From positions 3,187,001 through 3,251,000 of the forward strand of contig NZ_CP025512.1 in the NCBI RefSeq assembly GCF_003491345.1: a stretch of DNA of 64,000 bases, in the 5' to 3' direction. The DNA is from Neorhizobium sp. SOG26. Lineage in GTDB: Bacteria > Pseudomonadota > Alphaproteobacteria > Rhizobiales > Rhizobiaceae. The notes below the pieces were generated by a model, which saw nothing but the letters and a program-made list of their open reading frames with translations, did not search any database and was not told the DNA's origin. Shown here one piece after another: positions 39,097 through 48,022 of the stretch. A program made the translations under genes and the position numbers. Each line of letters starts with the position of its first letter. The stretch's first letter is position 1.

Positions 39097-40971
39097 TTAG
39101 AATTCGATGTCGTCGCCGGGCAGGATATCGCCCTCTTCCGATTCGGCAGCCGCCGGTGCCGGCGCTTCTTCAATATCCGCCTGCTCCTCGGCCGCGCGAA
39201 TGCGCACGTCGATGATCTTTGCGCCGGGAAACTGTGCCAGGATCGCCGCCACGTCCGGGTCGGCCTTGGCGTCTGTCTTGCGCTGTTCGCGCACCTGTTC
39301 CTCGGCCTGCGCCAGCGTCGGCGCACCGCGCTCGTTCGACAGCGTCACCCACCAGGTGATCCCCGTCCATTCGCGAAGCTTGGAGGTGAGATCGTTGACG
39401 ATGGTCTTCGGTGCGTCCGGCTCGAGGCTGATTTCAAGCCGCCCCGGCTCGATCTTGACGAGATGTACGGAGGAGCGCAGCCGGGCGCGCAGCACCGGCT
39501 CCTTGTTCTTGGCGCAAAGGTCGGCAATGTCCTCGAGCGATTTGATCGGGACCTTCGGCTCCGGCTTTTCTTCCGTGCGGCCAACCGGCATCTCGCGCGG
39601 GCCCGTGTTCGGCACCGCCTGCAGCATCGCGGTCGGACCGCCGGCAGGCATCCGCCCGCCCGTCATCTCCGAACCACGCGCATTGAGCATCGCCGAGGGC
39701 TGAGAGCCCATCCGGCCGCCGCCGTTTCCATTGCCGTTGCCGCTCGGTGACCCACCCTGCGCACCGTTGCCGGCAGACATGTCGAGCAGCCGGCGTGCGG
39801 CATCTTCCGGGGAAGGGAGGTGGGCGGCATGTGTGAGCCGGATCAGCACCATCTCGGCCGCACCCGCCGACCGCGACGAGTTTTCCGCTTCCGGAATGCC
39901 CTTTAGCAGCATCTGCCACATGCGCGACAGCGTGCTCACCGCGACGTTTTCGGAAAATTCGCGTCCGCGCACCCGCTCCACTTCGCTCAGCGATGCGTCA
40001 GCGGCAGCCTCGGGAATATATTTGATCCGGGTCACGAGATGCGTGAAGTGGGCAAGGTCCGTCAGCACCACCACCGGGTTGGCGCCAGCCTCGTATTGCG
40101 CCTCGAATTCCTGCAGCGCCGCCTTCACGTCGCCGCGCAGGATGTGTTCGAAAAGGTCGACGATGCGGGCCCGGTCGGCAAGCCCCAGCATGCCGCGCAC
40201 GGTGTCTGCCAGCACCTGGCCGCTGCCATGGGCAATCGCCTGGTCGAGCAGCGACAGGCCGTCACGCGCCGAACCTTCCGCGGCGCGGGCGATCATCGAC
40301 AGCGCTTCCGCTTCGGCCGGAATGCCTTCCTTTTCGAGAATGGTGGTGAACAGGCCAACCAGGTCCGAGGCGCTGATGCGGCGCAGGTCGAACCGCTGGC
40401 AGCGCGACAGCACGGTGATCGGGACCTTGCGGATCTCGGTCGTCGCGAAGATGAACTTCACATGCTCGGGCGGCTCTTCGAGCGTCTTCAACAGGCCGTT
40501 GAAGGCCTGCGTCGAAAGCATGTGCACTTCGTCGATGATATAGACCTTGTAGCGTGCCGACACCGGGCGGTAGCGCACCTGCTCGATAATTTCGCGGATG
40601 TCGTCGATCCCGGTATGGGAGGCGGCGTCCATCTCGATCACGTCGACATGCCGGCCTTCCATGATCGGCTGGCAGTGCTCGCCGGGGATGCGGAGGTCGA
40701 TCGTCGGCTTGTCGATCTCGGCGGTCTTGTAGTTCAGCGCCCGGGCCAGGATGCGCGCCGTCGTCGTCTTGCCCACCCCGCGAACGCCGGTGAGCATATA
40801 GGCCTGGGCAATGCGGCCGGTTTCGAACGCGTTGGTCAGCGTGCGAACCATCGGCTCCTGCCCGACCATCAGGTCAGAGAAATCCTTCGGGCGGTATTTG
40901 CGAGCCAGTACTCGATAACCGCTGCCTGCCGTGGCGGGGATGTTGGAATAGGTCGGCCCGTTATCGCTCAT
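39097..40971 (-). CDS. dnaX: DNA polymerase III subunits gamma/tau
   Basis: The 624-residue clamp-loader ATPase has Walker A GVRGVGKTTTARI, a DEVHML Walker B, the sensor SRC motif in LSRCQRFDLRR, domain III, and a C-terminal tau-like region. The zinc module of E. coli DnaX has four Cys; only one Cys is seen in the matching stretch here (IPGEHCQPIMEG), as in other alphaproteobacteria I recall. The ATG at 40971 follows AGGACGA; the frame open to 41061 overlaps the SRP RNA and is rejected. Confidence 0.96.
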   Translation of the reverse strand: MSDNGPTYSNIPATAGSGYRVLARKYRPKDFSDLMVGQEPMVRTLTNAFETGRIAQAYMLTGVRGVGKTTTARILARALNYKTAEIDKPTIDLRIPGEHCQPIMEGRHVDVIEMDAASHTGIDDIREIIEQVRYRPVSARYKVYIIDEVHMLSTQAFNGLLKTLEEPPEHVKFIFATTEIRKVPITVLSRCQRFDLRRISASDLVGLFTTILEKEGIPAEAEALSMIARAAEGSARDGLSLLDQAIAHGSGQVLADTVRGMLGLADRARIVDLFEHILRGDVKAALQEFEAQYEAGANPVVVLTDLAHFTHLVTRIKYIPEAAADASLSEVERVRGREFSENVAVSTLSRMWQMLLKGIPEAENSSRSAGAAEMVLIRLTHAAHLPSPEDAARRLLDMSAGNGAQGGSPSGNGNGNGGGRMGSQPSAMLNARGSEMTGGRMPAGGPTAMLQAVPNTGPREMPVGRTEEKPEPKVPIKSLEDIADLCAKNKEPVLRARLRSSVHLVKIEPGRLEISLEPDAPKTIVNDLTSKLREWTGITWWVTLSNERGAPTLAQAEEQVREQRKTDAKADPDVAAILAQFPGAKIIDVRIRAAEEQADIEEAPAPAAAESEEGDILPGDDIEF

Positions 40972-41045
40972 TCGTCCTGCCAGCCTGCACGGGCCATTCC
41001 TGAGCGCGGTCTTGACCGGGCCGGAAGCTGACCAAGATGGAAGAA

Positions 41046-41147
41046 GGTGGGAGGCTGGCACGGCGACCCGTGCCTGGCTCGTTAGGGCTGCTTCCTTCCG
41101 GACCTGACCCGGTTGGCGAGTGGCTCGTCCACCACCAACCTCCCACT
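41046..41147 (-). ncRNA. ffs: Signal recognition particle RNA (4.5S)
   Basis: On the minus strand the ends pair (GTGGGAGGTTGG with CCAGCCTCCCAC), and the apical part contains the universal SRP domain IV core GGTCAGGTCCGGAAGGAAGC followed by AGCCCTAACGAG. It is the small bacterial form, about 100 bases. It lies just upstream of dnaX on the same strand. Confidence 0.95.
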
Positions 41148-41230
41148 GCTCATATCGTCAATAACGCTTCCAAATGCAAGCCAAGCCTGTAAAAAACTGG
41201 AAGGGAAACATGGGAAGATGGAGGACAAGT

Positions 41231-41641
41231 GTGGACGCTTTTCAACTCGACGCGCGAATCGAGCGCGATTCCACGCTGATCAAGCAGCTCGGCCTGTGCC
41301 AGCTGCGCCTCCAGAACGACAGCCGCTGGCCCTGGCTCGTCATGGTGCCGGAGCGCGCCGGGATGACCGAGATTTTCGAACTGTCGAGTGAAGACCAGGC
41401 GCTGCTCAATGCCGAAGTGGCCAAGGTTGGCGCGGCGCTGAAGCAGGTTACTGGCGCCACCAAGATCAATATCGCGGCGATCGGAAACATCGTCCGCCAG
41501 CTCCACGTTCATGTCATTGCCAGGTTCGAGGGTGACCCCAACTGGCCGGGACCGGTCTGGGGCTTTGGACAGGCCGTGCCCTATGCCGATGCCGCGGAGA
41601 AGACGATGTTTAACGACAAACTGATCGAAGCCCTTTCATGA
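41231..41641 (+). CDS. HIT-domain protein
   Basis: A 136-residue histidine-triad hydrolase-type protein. The motif region reads QLHVHVIARFEGD: two of the three His of the HxHxH triad are present and the third position is Ile. The rest (NPWPGPVWG-like tail, WPWLVMVPE) fits a subgroup of rhizobial HIT proteins. A GTG at 41231 follows GGAGGACA; an upstream ATG is possible but begins in the SRP promoter area. Its stop overlaps the nudC ATG. Confidence 0.88.
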   Translation: MDAFQLDARIERDSTLIKQLGLCQLRLQNDSRWPWLVMVPERAGMTEIFELSSEDQALLNAEVAKVGAALKQVTGATKINIAAIGNIVRQLHVHVIARFEGDPNWPGPVWGFGQAVPYADAAEKTMFNDKLIEALS

Positions 41642-42597
41642 CCTCATCCATGTTCGACAGCCAGGCACCGCATTCTGAACCGAGCGAGCTTACGGCCTTT
41701 TCCGGCAATAAGCTCGACCGGCAGGCCGAATACCGCACCGATGATTGCGTCGAAAAGGCGCTTGCGGTGGAGGGCGCGCATATCTTTGCCTTCACCGGGA
41801 GCCGGGTCATCCTCAAGCACGACGGCCAGATCCTCGATCCTCTGTTTGCAGCTTATGAGCTTGCCGGACTGCAACCGGATTTCGACAATGCGATCCTGCT
41901 CGGTTACCGCGAAACCGGCGAACCGCGCATCGCCGTGCCGGTGCTTATTCCCGCGGACGACCTCGCCAGCCAATACAAGCCGACCGAGCCGCGCGCGCTG
42001 TTCCGCGACCGGCTGATGGAAGGCGAGTTGCAGGGGGAGGTGGCGCAGGCCGTGTCGCTCCTCAACTGGAACGCCGCCAACAGGTTTTGCGGCAAATGTG
42101 GCTCGCCGACGCTGACCCAGCTTGGGGGCTACAAGCGCACCTGCACGCAGTGCCAGCACCTGATGTTCCCGCGCACAGATCCGGTGGTCATCATGTTGAC
42201 GGTGGATGTCGAGAACGACCGCTGCCTGCTTGGCCGCAGCCACCATTTCCAGGAAGGCATGTATTCCTGCCTGGCAGGTTTCGTGGAGCCCGGGGAAACG
42301 ATCGAGAACGCGGTGCGGCGCGAAACTGTGGAAGAGTCAGGCATCGTTGTCGGCCGCGTCCGCTACCATGCCTCGCAACCCTGGCCGATGCCGCATTCGC
42401 TGATGATCGGCTGTTACGGCGAAGCCCAGTCGACGGAGATCAAGATCGACAGCCAGGAAATGCAGGACGTGCGCTGGTTTTCCCGCGCCGAAGCGGCCGC
42501 CATGCTGAAGGCTGGACCTGACTCGCCGCCCTTTGCCCCGGTCGAGGGCGCTATCGCCCACCGCCTCCTGCGCGACTGGGTGGAATGGCCCTCGTGA
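41638..42597 (+). CDS. nudC: NADH pyrophosphatase
   Basis: The 319-residue Nudix enzyme splits NADH or decaps NAD-RNA. It has a four-Cys zinc ribbon (CGKCGSP...CTQCQH, about 150-175) and the Nudix box GFVEPGETIENAVRRETVEE, followed by the SQPWPMPHSLM motif specific to NudC. The ATG overlaps the HIT stop (ATGA). Confidence 0.95.
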   Translation: MTSSMFDSQAPHSEPSELTAFSGNKLDRQAEYRTDDCVEKALAVEGAHIFAFTGSRVILKHDGQILDPLFAAYELAGLQPDFDNAILLGYRETGEPRIAVPVLIPADDLASQYKPTEPRALFRDRLMEGELQGEVAQAVSLLNWNAANRFCGKCGSPTLTQLGGYKRTCTQCQHLMFPRTDPVVIMLTVDVENDRCLLGRSHHFQEGMYSCLAGFVEPGETIENAVRRETVEESGIVVGRVRYHASQPWPMPHSLMIGCYGEAQSTEIKIDSQEMQDVRWFSRAEAAAMLKAGPDSPPFAPVEGAIAHRLLRDWVEWPS

Positions 42598-42708
42598 TGG
42601 GCGGTTAATCGCCCCATCGTCTCGATGTCGTCGAGGCCAAGGTCTCAGCCCCAGCCGTTCAACAGAAAACCAGGATCATCAAGGATCAACCGGTCTGCTT
42701 GCCAGCGC

Positions 42709-43572
42709 TTACCGTTTTTGTAGCGTGCCGCGCATCGGATGGCCCTTGTAGGAGCCGAGAATGCGAACCTTTTCGGAGAAGAACCGCAGTTCTTCCAGCG
42801 CCCGGCGTACCGGCGCATCGTCCGGATGGCCTTCGATGTCCGCATAAAATTGCGTCGCCACGAACTTGCCGCCGAGCTGGTAGCTTTCGAGCTTCGTCAT
42901 GTTGATGCCGTTTGTCGCAAAACCGCCCATCGCCTTGTAGAGTGCGGCGGGAATATTGCGGACATTGAACACGAAGGTGGTGACGATCAGGTCTTCCGGG
43001 TCATTGCGCTGCACCCATTTTTCGTCGCGCGACAGCACCACGAAGCGGGTGACATTGTTTTCGGTGTCCTCGACGTTTTCAGCCAGGATCTCGAGGCCAT
43101 AAAGTTCCGAGGCGAGCCGTGGCGCCAATGCCGCCATCGTCCGGTCGCCCTTTTCCGCAACCATCTTGGCAGCGCCGGCGGTGTCGCCCGCCACGACGCC
43201 CTTCCAGCCGTTCGAGCGGATGATCTTGCGGCACTGGCCAAGCGCATGGATATGGCTGTGGACGGTGCGGATCTCCTCATGCGCGACACCCGGCAGCACC
43301 ATCAGCTGGAAACGGATCGGCATGAAATATTCGCCGACGATATGCAGCCGCGATTCCGGCAAGAGATAATGAATGTCGGCGACGCGGCCGGCGATCGTGT
43401 TCTCGATCGGGATCATCGCCAGATCGGCCTCACCGCTGTCGAGCGCCTGGAAGGCATCTTCAAAGGTCGGGCAGGGCAGCGGCTCCATGGTCGGAAACAT
43501 GTCGCGGCACGCCATATCGGAGTTGGCGCCGAAGTCGCCCTGGAAGGCGATGCGATTGGTGATGGCATTCAT
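42709..43572 (-). CDS. pheA: Prephenate dehydratase
   Basis: A 287-residue monofunctional enzyme that makes phenylpyruvate for phenylalanine. The catalytic motif NNVTRFVVLSRD is present, and an ACT regulatory domain (about 190-270) with the phenylalanine-binding ESYQLGG follows. There is no chorismate mutase domain, as usual in rhizobia. It lies 18 bases after kdsB. Confidence 0.95.
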   Translation of the reverse strand: MNAITNRIAFQGDFGANSDMACRDMFPTMEPLPCPTFEDAFQALDSGEADLAMIPIENTIAGRVADIHYLLPESRLHIVGEYFMPIRFQLMVLPGVAHEEIRTVHSHIHALGQCRKIIRSNGWKGVVAGDTAGAAKMVAEKGDRTMAALAPRLASELYGLEILAENVEDTENNVTRFVVLSRDEKWVQRNDPEDLIVTTFVFNVRNIPAALYKAMGGFATNGINMTKLESYQLGGKFVATQFYADIEGHPDDAPVRRALEELRFFSEKVRILGSYKGHPMRGTLQKR

Positions 43573-43590
43573 GGCTATGTCCGGAGTTCG

Positions 43591-44349
43591 CTACGAGGCG
43601 CGGGACGACAGGATGGCGCGCGCCTTTTCAAGGTCGGCCGGAGTATCGACACCGAGCGGCACCGAGTCAACGATCTCGACGCCGATGCGCATGCCGGCCT
43701 CAAGCGCCCGAAGCTGTTCAAGCGATTCGCGCTTTTCGAGCACAGAAGGCCCGAGCGACACGAATTTTTCGAGCGCGGCGCGGCGATAGGCATAAAGACC
43801 GATGTGGTGGTAGAGCGGCCCGTTGCCGTGGGGTGCTGTGGCGCGGGTGAAATACAGCGCCTTGAGTCGCGTCGGCGAAAGCGGCGAACCGACGACCTTC
43901 ACGACGTTCGGATTGGTCTTTTCGTGTTCGTCGGTGATCTCGACGGTCAGCGTTGCGATATCGGTCGCCGGATCGTCCTGCAGTGGCCGAAGCGAAGCGC
44001 GCACCGCTTCCGGCTCGATCGTCGGCAGGTCGCCCTGCACGTTGACGATATACTCCATGTGCGCCTCGGGGTCGGCCTTCCGGACCGCCTCGAAGATCCG
44101 GTCGGACCCGGACTGGTGGTCAACCCGCGTCATCACGACATCGAAGCCCGCCGCAGATACCGCGTCGAACACGTCCTGATGGTCGACAGCCACGATGATT
44201 CGCCCGATCTGCGCTTCCTCTGCACGCTTGGCCACCTGCACGATCATCGGCAGGCCCGCAATGTCGGCAAGCGGCTTGCCGGGCAGTCTCGTGGAGGCCA
44301 TTCGGGCCGGGATAAGCACCAGCGTCCGGTCAAAAGCCGTATTCTTCAT
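43591..44349 (-). CDS. kdsB: 3-deoxy-manno-octulosonate cytidylyltransferase
   Basis: A 252-residue enzyme that activates Kdo with CTP for lipopolysaccharide. [21 protein letters not shown] at the N terminus is the nucleotidyltransferase motif, [11 protein letters not shown] the metal site, and [16 protein letters not shown] is diagnostic. It is the first gene of a two-gene unit with pheA and is divergent from the cytochrome gene. Confidence 0.95.
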   Translation of the reverse strand: MKNTAFDRTLVLIPARMASTRLPGKPLADIAGLPMIVQVAKRAEEAQIGRIIVAVDHQDVFDAVSAAGFDVVMTRVDHQSGSDRIFEAVRKADPEAHMEYIVNVQGDLPTIEPEAVRASLRPLQDDPATDIATLTVEITDEHEKTNPNVVKVVGSPLSPTRLKALYFTRATAPHGNGPLYHHIGLYAYRRAALEKFVSLGPSVLEKRESLEQLRALEAGMRIGVEIVDSVPLGVDTPADLEKARAILSSRAS

Positions 44350-44510
44350 GGAGGCCCCTCTTCGCAGGTCCCGACAGTGTCAAAAAGTCTCACGGACGGA
44401 GCGATAATCGTGTTGCAACAGGCATGCAAAAGACATAGGTTCCGCGCAATTTCAAGATGGTCCGCCTGCGCGTCAAAGCGTGTGGCGCGGTTGCTAAGGA
44501 GCGGTTGCGG

Positions 44511-45089
44511 ATGAATTCCTATACAAACATGGCGGCAGGCGCCCTGCTTGCAACGGTCTTCGTCATGATGTCGGTGTCCATTGCCTCGGAAGGCATTTTC
44601 CATTCGGAAGTTCCGGAAAAGCCTGGCTTCGCCATTGTTGCAGAGGAAGAACCCGCGGGCGGTGAAGCCGCTCCGGCTGCGGAAGCCGTTCCGGTTGCCC
44701 AGCTTCTGGCCAATGCCGATGCTGCCGCAGGCGCAAACGTCTTCAAGAAGTGTCAGAGCTGCCACTCCATCGAGAAGGGCGGCCCGAACAAGGTTGGTCC
44801 GGATCTGTGGAGCGTTGTAGACCGTCCAGTCGCCTCGCATGAAGGTTTTGCCTATTCGGCTGCCATGAAGGATTTCTCCAAGGGCGGCGAAGAAAAGTGG
44901 ACCTTCGATCACCTGAACAAGTTCCTCACCGCGCCGAAGGCCTATATCAAGGGCACGGCCATGGGCTTCGCCGGCCTGAAGAACGACACCGAGCGTGCCA
45001 ACCTGATTGCTTACCTTCGCGAACAGGCCGACAGCCCGGTTCCGCTTCCGGATCCGAATGCCGAAGCTCCGGCACCGGCGACCAACTGA
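44511..45089 (+). CDS. Membrane-anchored cytochrome c (CycM-like)
   Basis: A 192-residue c-type cytochrome. An uncleaved N-terminal anchor (about 7-27) and a Pro/Ala/Glu linker precede a class I cytochrome domain with CQSCH (81-85) and an axial Met in [11 protein letters not shown]. It probably carries electrons from the bc1 complex to aa3 oxidase, as rhizobial CycM does. AAGGAGCGG lies before the ATG at 44511. An intrinsic terminator follows. Confidence 0.93.
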   Translation: MNSYTNMAAGALLATVFVMMSVSIASEGIFHSEVPEKPGFAIVAEEEPAGGEAAPAAEAVPVAQLLANADAAAGANVFKKCQSCHSIEKGGPNKVGPDLWSVVDRPVASHEGFAYSAAMKDFSKGGEEKWTFDHLNKFLTAPKAYIKGTAMGFAGLKNDTERANLIAYLREQADSPVPLPDPNAEAPAPATN

Positions 45090-45114
45090 TCGCCAGAACA
45101 TTCCAGATGAAAAT

Positions 45115-45139
45115 AGCCCGGCATCGTCCGGGCTTTTTT
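45115..45139 (+). terminator. Intrinsic terminator of the cytochrome gene
   Basis: AGCCCGG (45115-45121) pairs with CCGGGCT (45128-45134), loop CATCGT, followed by TTTTTT. Confidence 0.93.
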
Positions 45140-45160
45140 CATGCGCTGAGGTGGAAGGGG

Positions 45161-46105
45161 CTAGCTCAGCAACCAGGCCCAGAAGCTCACCGTCACGACA
45201 CCGATCGCCGTGGTAATGCCGATCACCGAAGCAGCCGTGCTGTGACCCGAGCGGAAGCGCTGCGCGATCAGCCAGGCATTGATGCCGGTCGGAACCGAGG
45301 AGGTGAGGACAAGTGCGGCCGACCAGTCCTGCGGCAGGCCCATCACCTTGCTGACGACAAACACGACGGCCGGAAGCAGCACGAGCTTCAGCACCGAGCT
45401 TGCACCGGAAAGGCCAAGGTCGCCTCGGATCTGGTAGCGCGTCAGCGCCATGCCGATCGAGATGAGGGCGACCGGGCTTGCAGCACTCGCCAGCTGGGTG
45501 ACAACGATGCTGATCGCCGGGTTCAGCGAAATCTGCGCGAAGTTGAAGGCAAGGCCGGCAATCATCGCCATGATCAACGGGTTTTGCGCGAGGTTCACAA
45601 CCACCTGCTTGACGATCGCGCCGACGCTGCGTTTCGCCCCTCCATCGACCTTTGCCGCCGCACCTTCCATGAGGATCGTGCCGGCAATCATCATTAGCGG
45701 CAGGTGGATGGCAAGCAGGATGGAAATCGCCACCAGCCCATCCTTGCCGACCACATGGTCCACCAGCGGCAGACCGATGAACACGTTGTTTGCGAATGAG
45801 GCCGACATGCCGGTGATGACGCCAACCTTGGCATCCCGCTTGAAGAGCCGCGTCGCCATCAGGTGCCCGACCGTCCAGGTAAATGCGACGCCGGCGAAAT
45901 AGGCGATCCAGAGCTTGAATGGCGAAACGCCCTCGAAATGCGCATGGGCCAATGTGCGGAAGATCAGCATCGGCACGGCGATCTTGAAGACGAACTCGCT
46001 CAGCGCGTCGCCCGTCCCCTCCCGCAGTACCCCAGATTTGGAGGTCAGCCACCCGATCAGAATCAGGATGAAGACGGGAACGACATTCACGAAGACGGTA
46101 GACAA
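45161..46105 (-). CDS. AEC-family (auxin efflux carrier-like) permease
   Basis: A 314-residue inner-membrane protein with about ten helices in two repeats. Family signs include ILIGWLTSKSGVL in the first helix region, FANNVFIGLPLV and the late VLTSSVPTGINAWLIAQRF. Bacterial members carry dicarboxylates or amino-acid derivatives such as malonate or malate; nothing in the neighbourhood fixes the substrate. Monocistronic. Confidence 0.92.
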   Translation of the reverse strand: MSTVFVNVVPVFILILIGWLTSKSGVLREGTGDALSEFVFKIAVPMLIFRTLAHAHFEGVSPFKLWIAYFAGVAFTWTVGHLMATRLFKRDAKVGVITGMSASFANNVFIGLPLVDHVVGKDGLVAISILLAIHLPLMMIAGTILMEGAAAKVDGGAKRSVGAIVKQVVVNLAQNPLIMAMIAGLAFNFAQISLNPAISIVVTQLASAASPVALISIGMALTRYQIRGDLGLSGASSVLKLVLLPAVVFVVSKVMGLPQDWSAALVLTSSVPTGINAWLIAQRFRSGHSTAASVIGITTAIGVVTVSFWAWLLS

Positions 46106-46335
46106 GGGCGCGCTTTCACTGGCGGTGTTTCCATGCGCTTAACGCATGCCGTCCCAGCCGACAAATGCATTTGCTGCAATGGGGGTGACGCGGTGCTCAG
46201 CCGCCATGCCGCAAAAGGCCTGGCAGCGCGCTGTTTCTCCTGATCTACCGCAGGAGTAATTTTTTCTTCCACTGCACGGAAAAGGGGTTTACCCGTTCTC
46301 TCAACTTGAAACGCGAAGAGACGGATCACAACCGG

Positions 46336-47328
46336 ATGTCCAAATTTGACGTGCTCACCATCGGCAATGCCATCGTCGATATTCTCGCCCGCTGCGACGA
46401 CAGCTTCTTGAGCGAGAACGCCATCACCAAGGGCGCGATGAACCTGATCGATGCCGAGCGCGCCGAACTTCTCTACTCGAAGATGGGCCCGGCGATCGAA
46501 GCCTCTGGTGGTTCGGCCGGCAATACCGCAGCGGGCCTGGCAAGCCTTGGCGGCAAGGCTGCCTATTTCGGCAAGGTCGCAGAAGACCAGCTTGGAGAGA
46601 TCTTCCAGCACGATATCCGCGCCCAGGGCGTGTATTACGAGACCAAGCCGCAAGGCGACAACCCGCCCACTGCGCGCTCGATGATCTTCGTGACGCCCGA
46701 TGGCGAGCGCTCGATGAATACCTATCTCGGTGCCTGCGTCGATCTGGGGCCGGAGCACGTCGAGGAAGACGTGGTGGCCAACGCCAAGGTTACCTATTTC
46801 GAAGGTTACCTGTGGGATCCGCCGCGCGCCAAGGAAGCCATCCGCGAAGCTGCCCGCATTGCCCATGCCCATGGCCGCGAAGTCTCGATGACGTTGTCGG
46901 ACGCCTTCTGCGTGGGCCGTTACCGCGCCGAATTCCTGGACCTGATGCGCTCCGGCACGGTCGACATCGTGTTTGCCAACAAGCAGGAAGCACTTTCGCT
47001 TTACGAAACGGATGATTTCGAACTGGCGCTGAAGAAGATCGCCCCGGACTGCAAGCTCGCCGCCGTAACCATGAGCGAAGAAGGTGCCGTCATCCTGCGG
47101 GGCGACGAGCGCTTGCAGGTTTCTGCCTATCCGATCGAGGAACTGGTCGACACCACCGGCGCCGGCGACCTTTTTGCGGCCGGCTTCCTGTATGGCTATA
47201 CGCAGGGCCGTTCGCTGGAAGATTGCGGCAAGCTCGGTTGCCTCGCAGCCGCCATCGTCATCCAGCAGATCGGCCCGCGGCCGCAGATTTCGCTGAAGGA
47301 TGCCGCAAAGGAAAAAGGCCTCATTTGA
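46336..47328 (+). CDS. Adenosine kinase (PfkB family)
   Basis: A 330-residue sugar/nucleoside kinase with the N-terminal PfkB signature (GSAGNTAAGLASLGGKAAYFGKV) and the C-terminal DTTGAGDLFAAGFLYG, whose last Asp is the catalytic base. Length and order of motifs match the adenosine kinases of rhizobia. The ATG at 46336 starts MSKFDVLTIGN. The 230-base gap upstream, shared with the AEC gene, holds no recognised feature. Its last codons form the terminator of the convergent gene. Confidence 0.9.
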   Translation: MSKFDVLTIGNAIVDILARCDDSFLSENAITKGAMNLIDAERAELLYSKMGPAIEASGGSAGNTAAGLASLGGKAAYFGKVAEDQLGEIFQHDIRAQGVYYETKPQGDNPPTARSMIFVTPDGERSMNTYLGACVDLGPEHVEEDVVANAKVTYFEGYLWDPPRAKEAIREAARIAHAHGREVSMTLSDAFCVGRYRAEFLDLMRSGTVDIVFANKQEALSLYETDDFELALKKIAPDCKLAAVTMSEEGAVILRGDERLQVSAYPIEELVDTTGAGDLFAAGFLYGYTQGRSLEDCGKLGCLAAAIVIQQIGPRPQISLKDAAKEKGLI

Positions 47329-47333
47329 GGCCT
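47312..47333 (-). terminator. Terminator of the SH3 gene inside the kinase 3' end
   Basis: On the minus strand AGGCCTC and GAGGCCT form a seven-base stem with loop AAAT, followed by TTTTTC. The hairpin spans the stop codon of the adenosine kinase gene on the other strand. Confidence 0.75.
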
Positions 47334-47346
47334 CGATCCAAAGGAC

Positions 47347-47871
47347 TTACTTGAACGCCTCGCCGGGATAGGCGCCCCAGATCTCTGCCTGGGAAACCCA
47401 GCCCTTGGTGCCGTTCGCTTGCGCGCGGCACCAGTCACCATTGCATTCGTCGAGTTGAACGACGACGCCGGGCTGCAGCTTGGCGACCACCGCGGCGGTG
47501 CTTTGCGGGTCGCGCCGCAGGTTGACATAGATGTCGGTGCCCTTGCTGCGCATCCAGGGTGCTGCAACGGCCGTCCGCTCGCCGGAGAGAAGCGCCTGGT
47601 TGACCCAGCCTTCGGTGCCGTCGGCATCGCGCACGCGGCGCCAGTTTTCGTATTCCTGGATGATTTCCATCGGTGTGCCGGATTTCATATACATCCATGC
47701 AACCGGGTAATCAGTGCTCGGGCCGATGCGGATGTTCACCTTGCGGGACTTCAGGCTGACGAACCGCGGCAGCGGCAGACCGCTTGCACCCTTGGCACCC
47801 TGCGCGAAAACAGGCGCGGCCGGGAGGGCGACGGTGAGGGCAAGAAGGCAACGGAGAATGAGTTGGCGCAT
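47347..47871 (-). CDS. Secreted protein with two SH3-like domains
   Basis: A 174-residue periplasmic protein with a signal peptide (about 1-24, ending VFA). Two bacterial SH3 modules are seen: one around RFVSLKSRKVNIRIGPSTDYPVAWMYMK and one around MRSKGTDIYVNLRRDPQSTAAVVAK. Such domains often bind cell-wall or target enzymes; no catalytic domain is present. Convergent with the kinase gene and divergent from the hydroxyacid reductase gene. Confidence 0.9.
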   Translation of the reverse strand: MRQLILRCLLALTVALPAAPVFAQGAKGASGLPLPRFVSLKSRKVNIRIGPSTDYPVAWMYMKSGTPMEIIQEYENWRRVRDADGTEGWVNQALLSGERTAVAAPWMRSKGTDIYVNLRRDPQSTAAVVAKLQPGVVVQLDECNGDWCRAQANGTKGWVSQAEIWGAYPGEAFK

Positions 47872-48022
47872 GATGATCAGGTCCGGCTGTCCATCTGGGC
47901 TTTCCGAACCCGCGAGGTTTTGTTTGTCTTCGCCGACGGGTCTGGTAGAAAACGCCCTGGATCGTCGAACTATCGCGCGACTTGGTTAAGGACCTCCTAA
48001 AAGGCGTCAGATAACAGAGCTC

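Noticed and set aside
40972-41061. Extended start of dnaX
   Set aside because: The added residues would be encoded by the SRP RNA 3' region; the ATG at 40971 has its own ribosome binding site.
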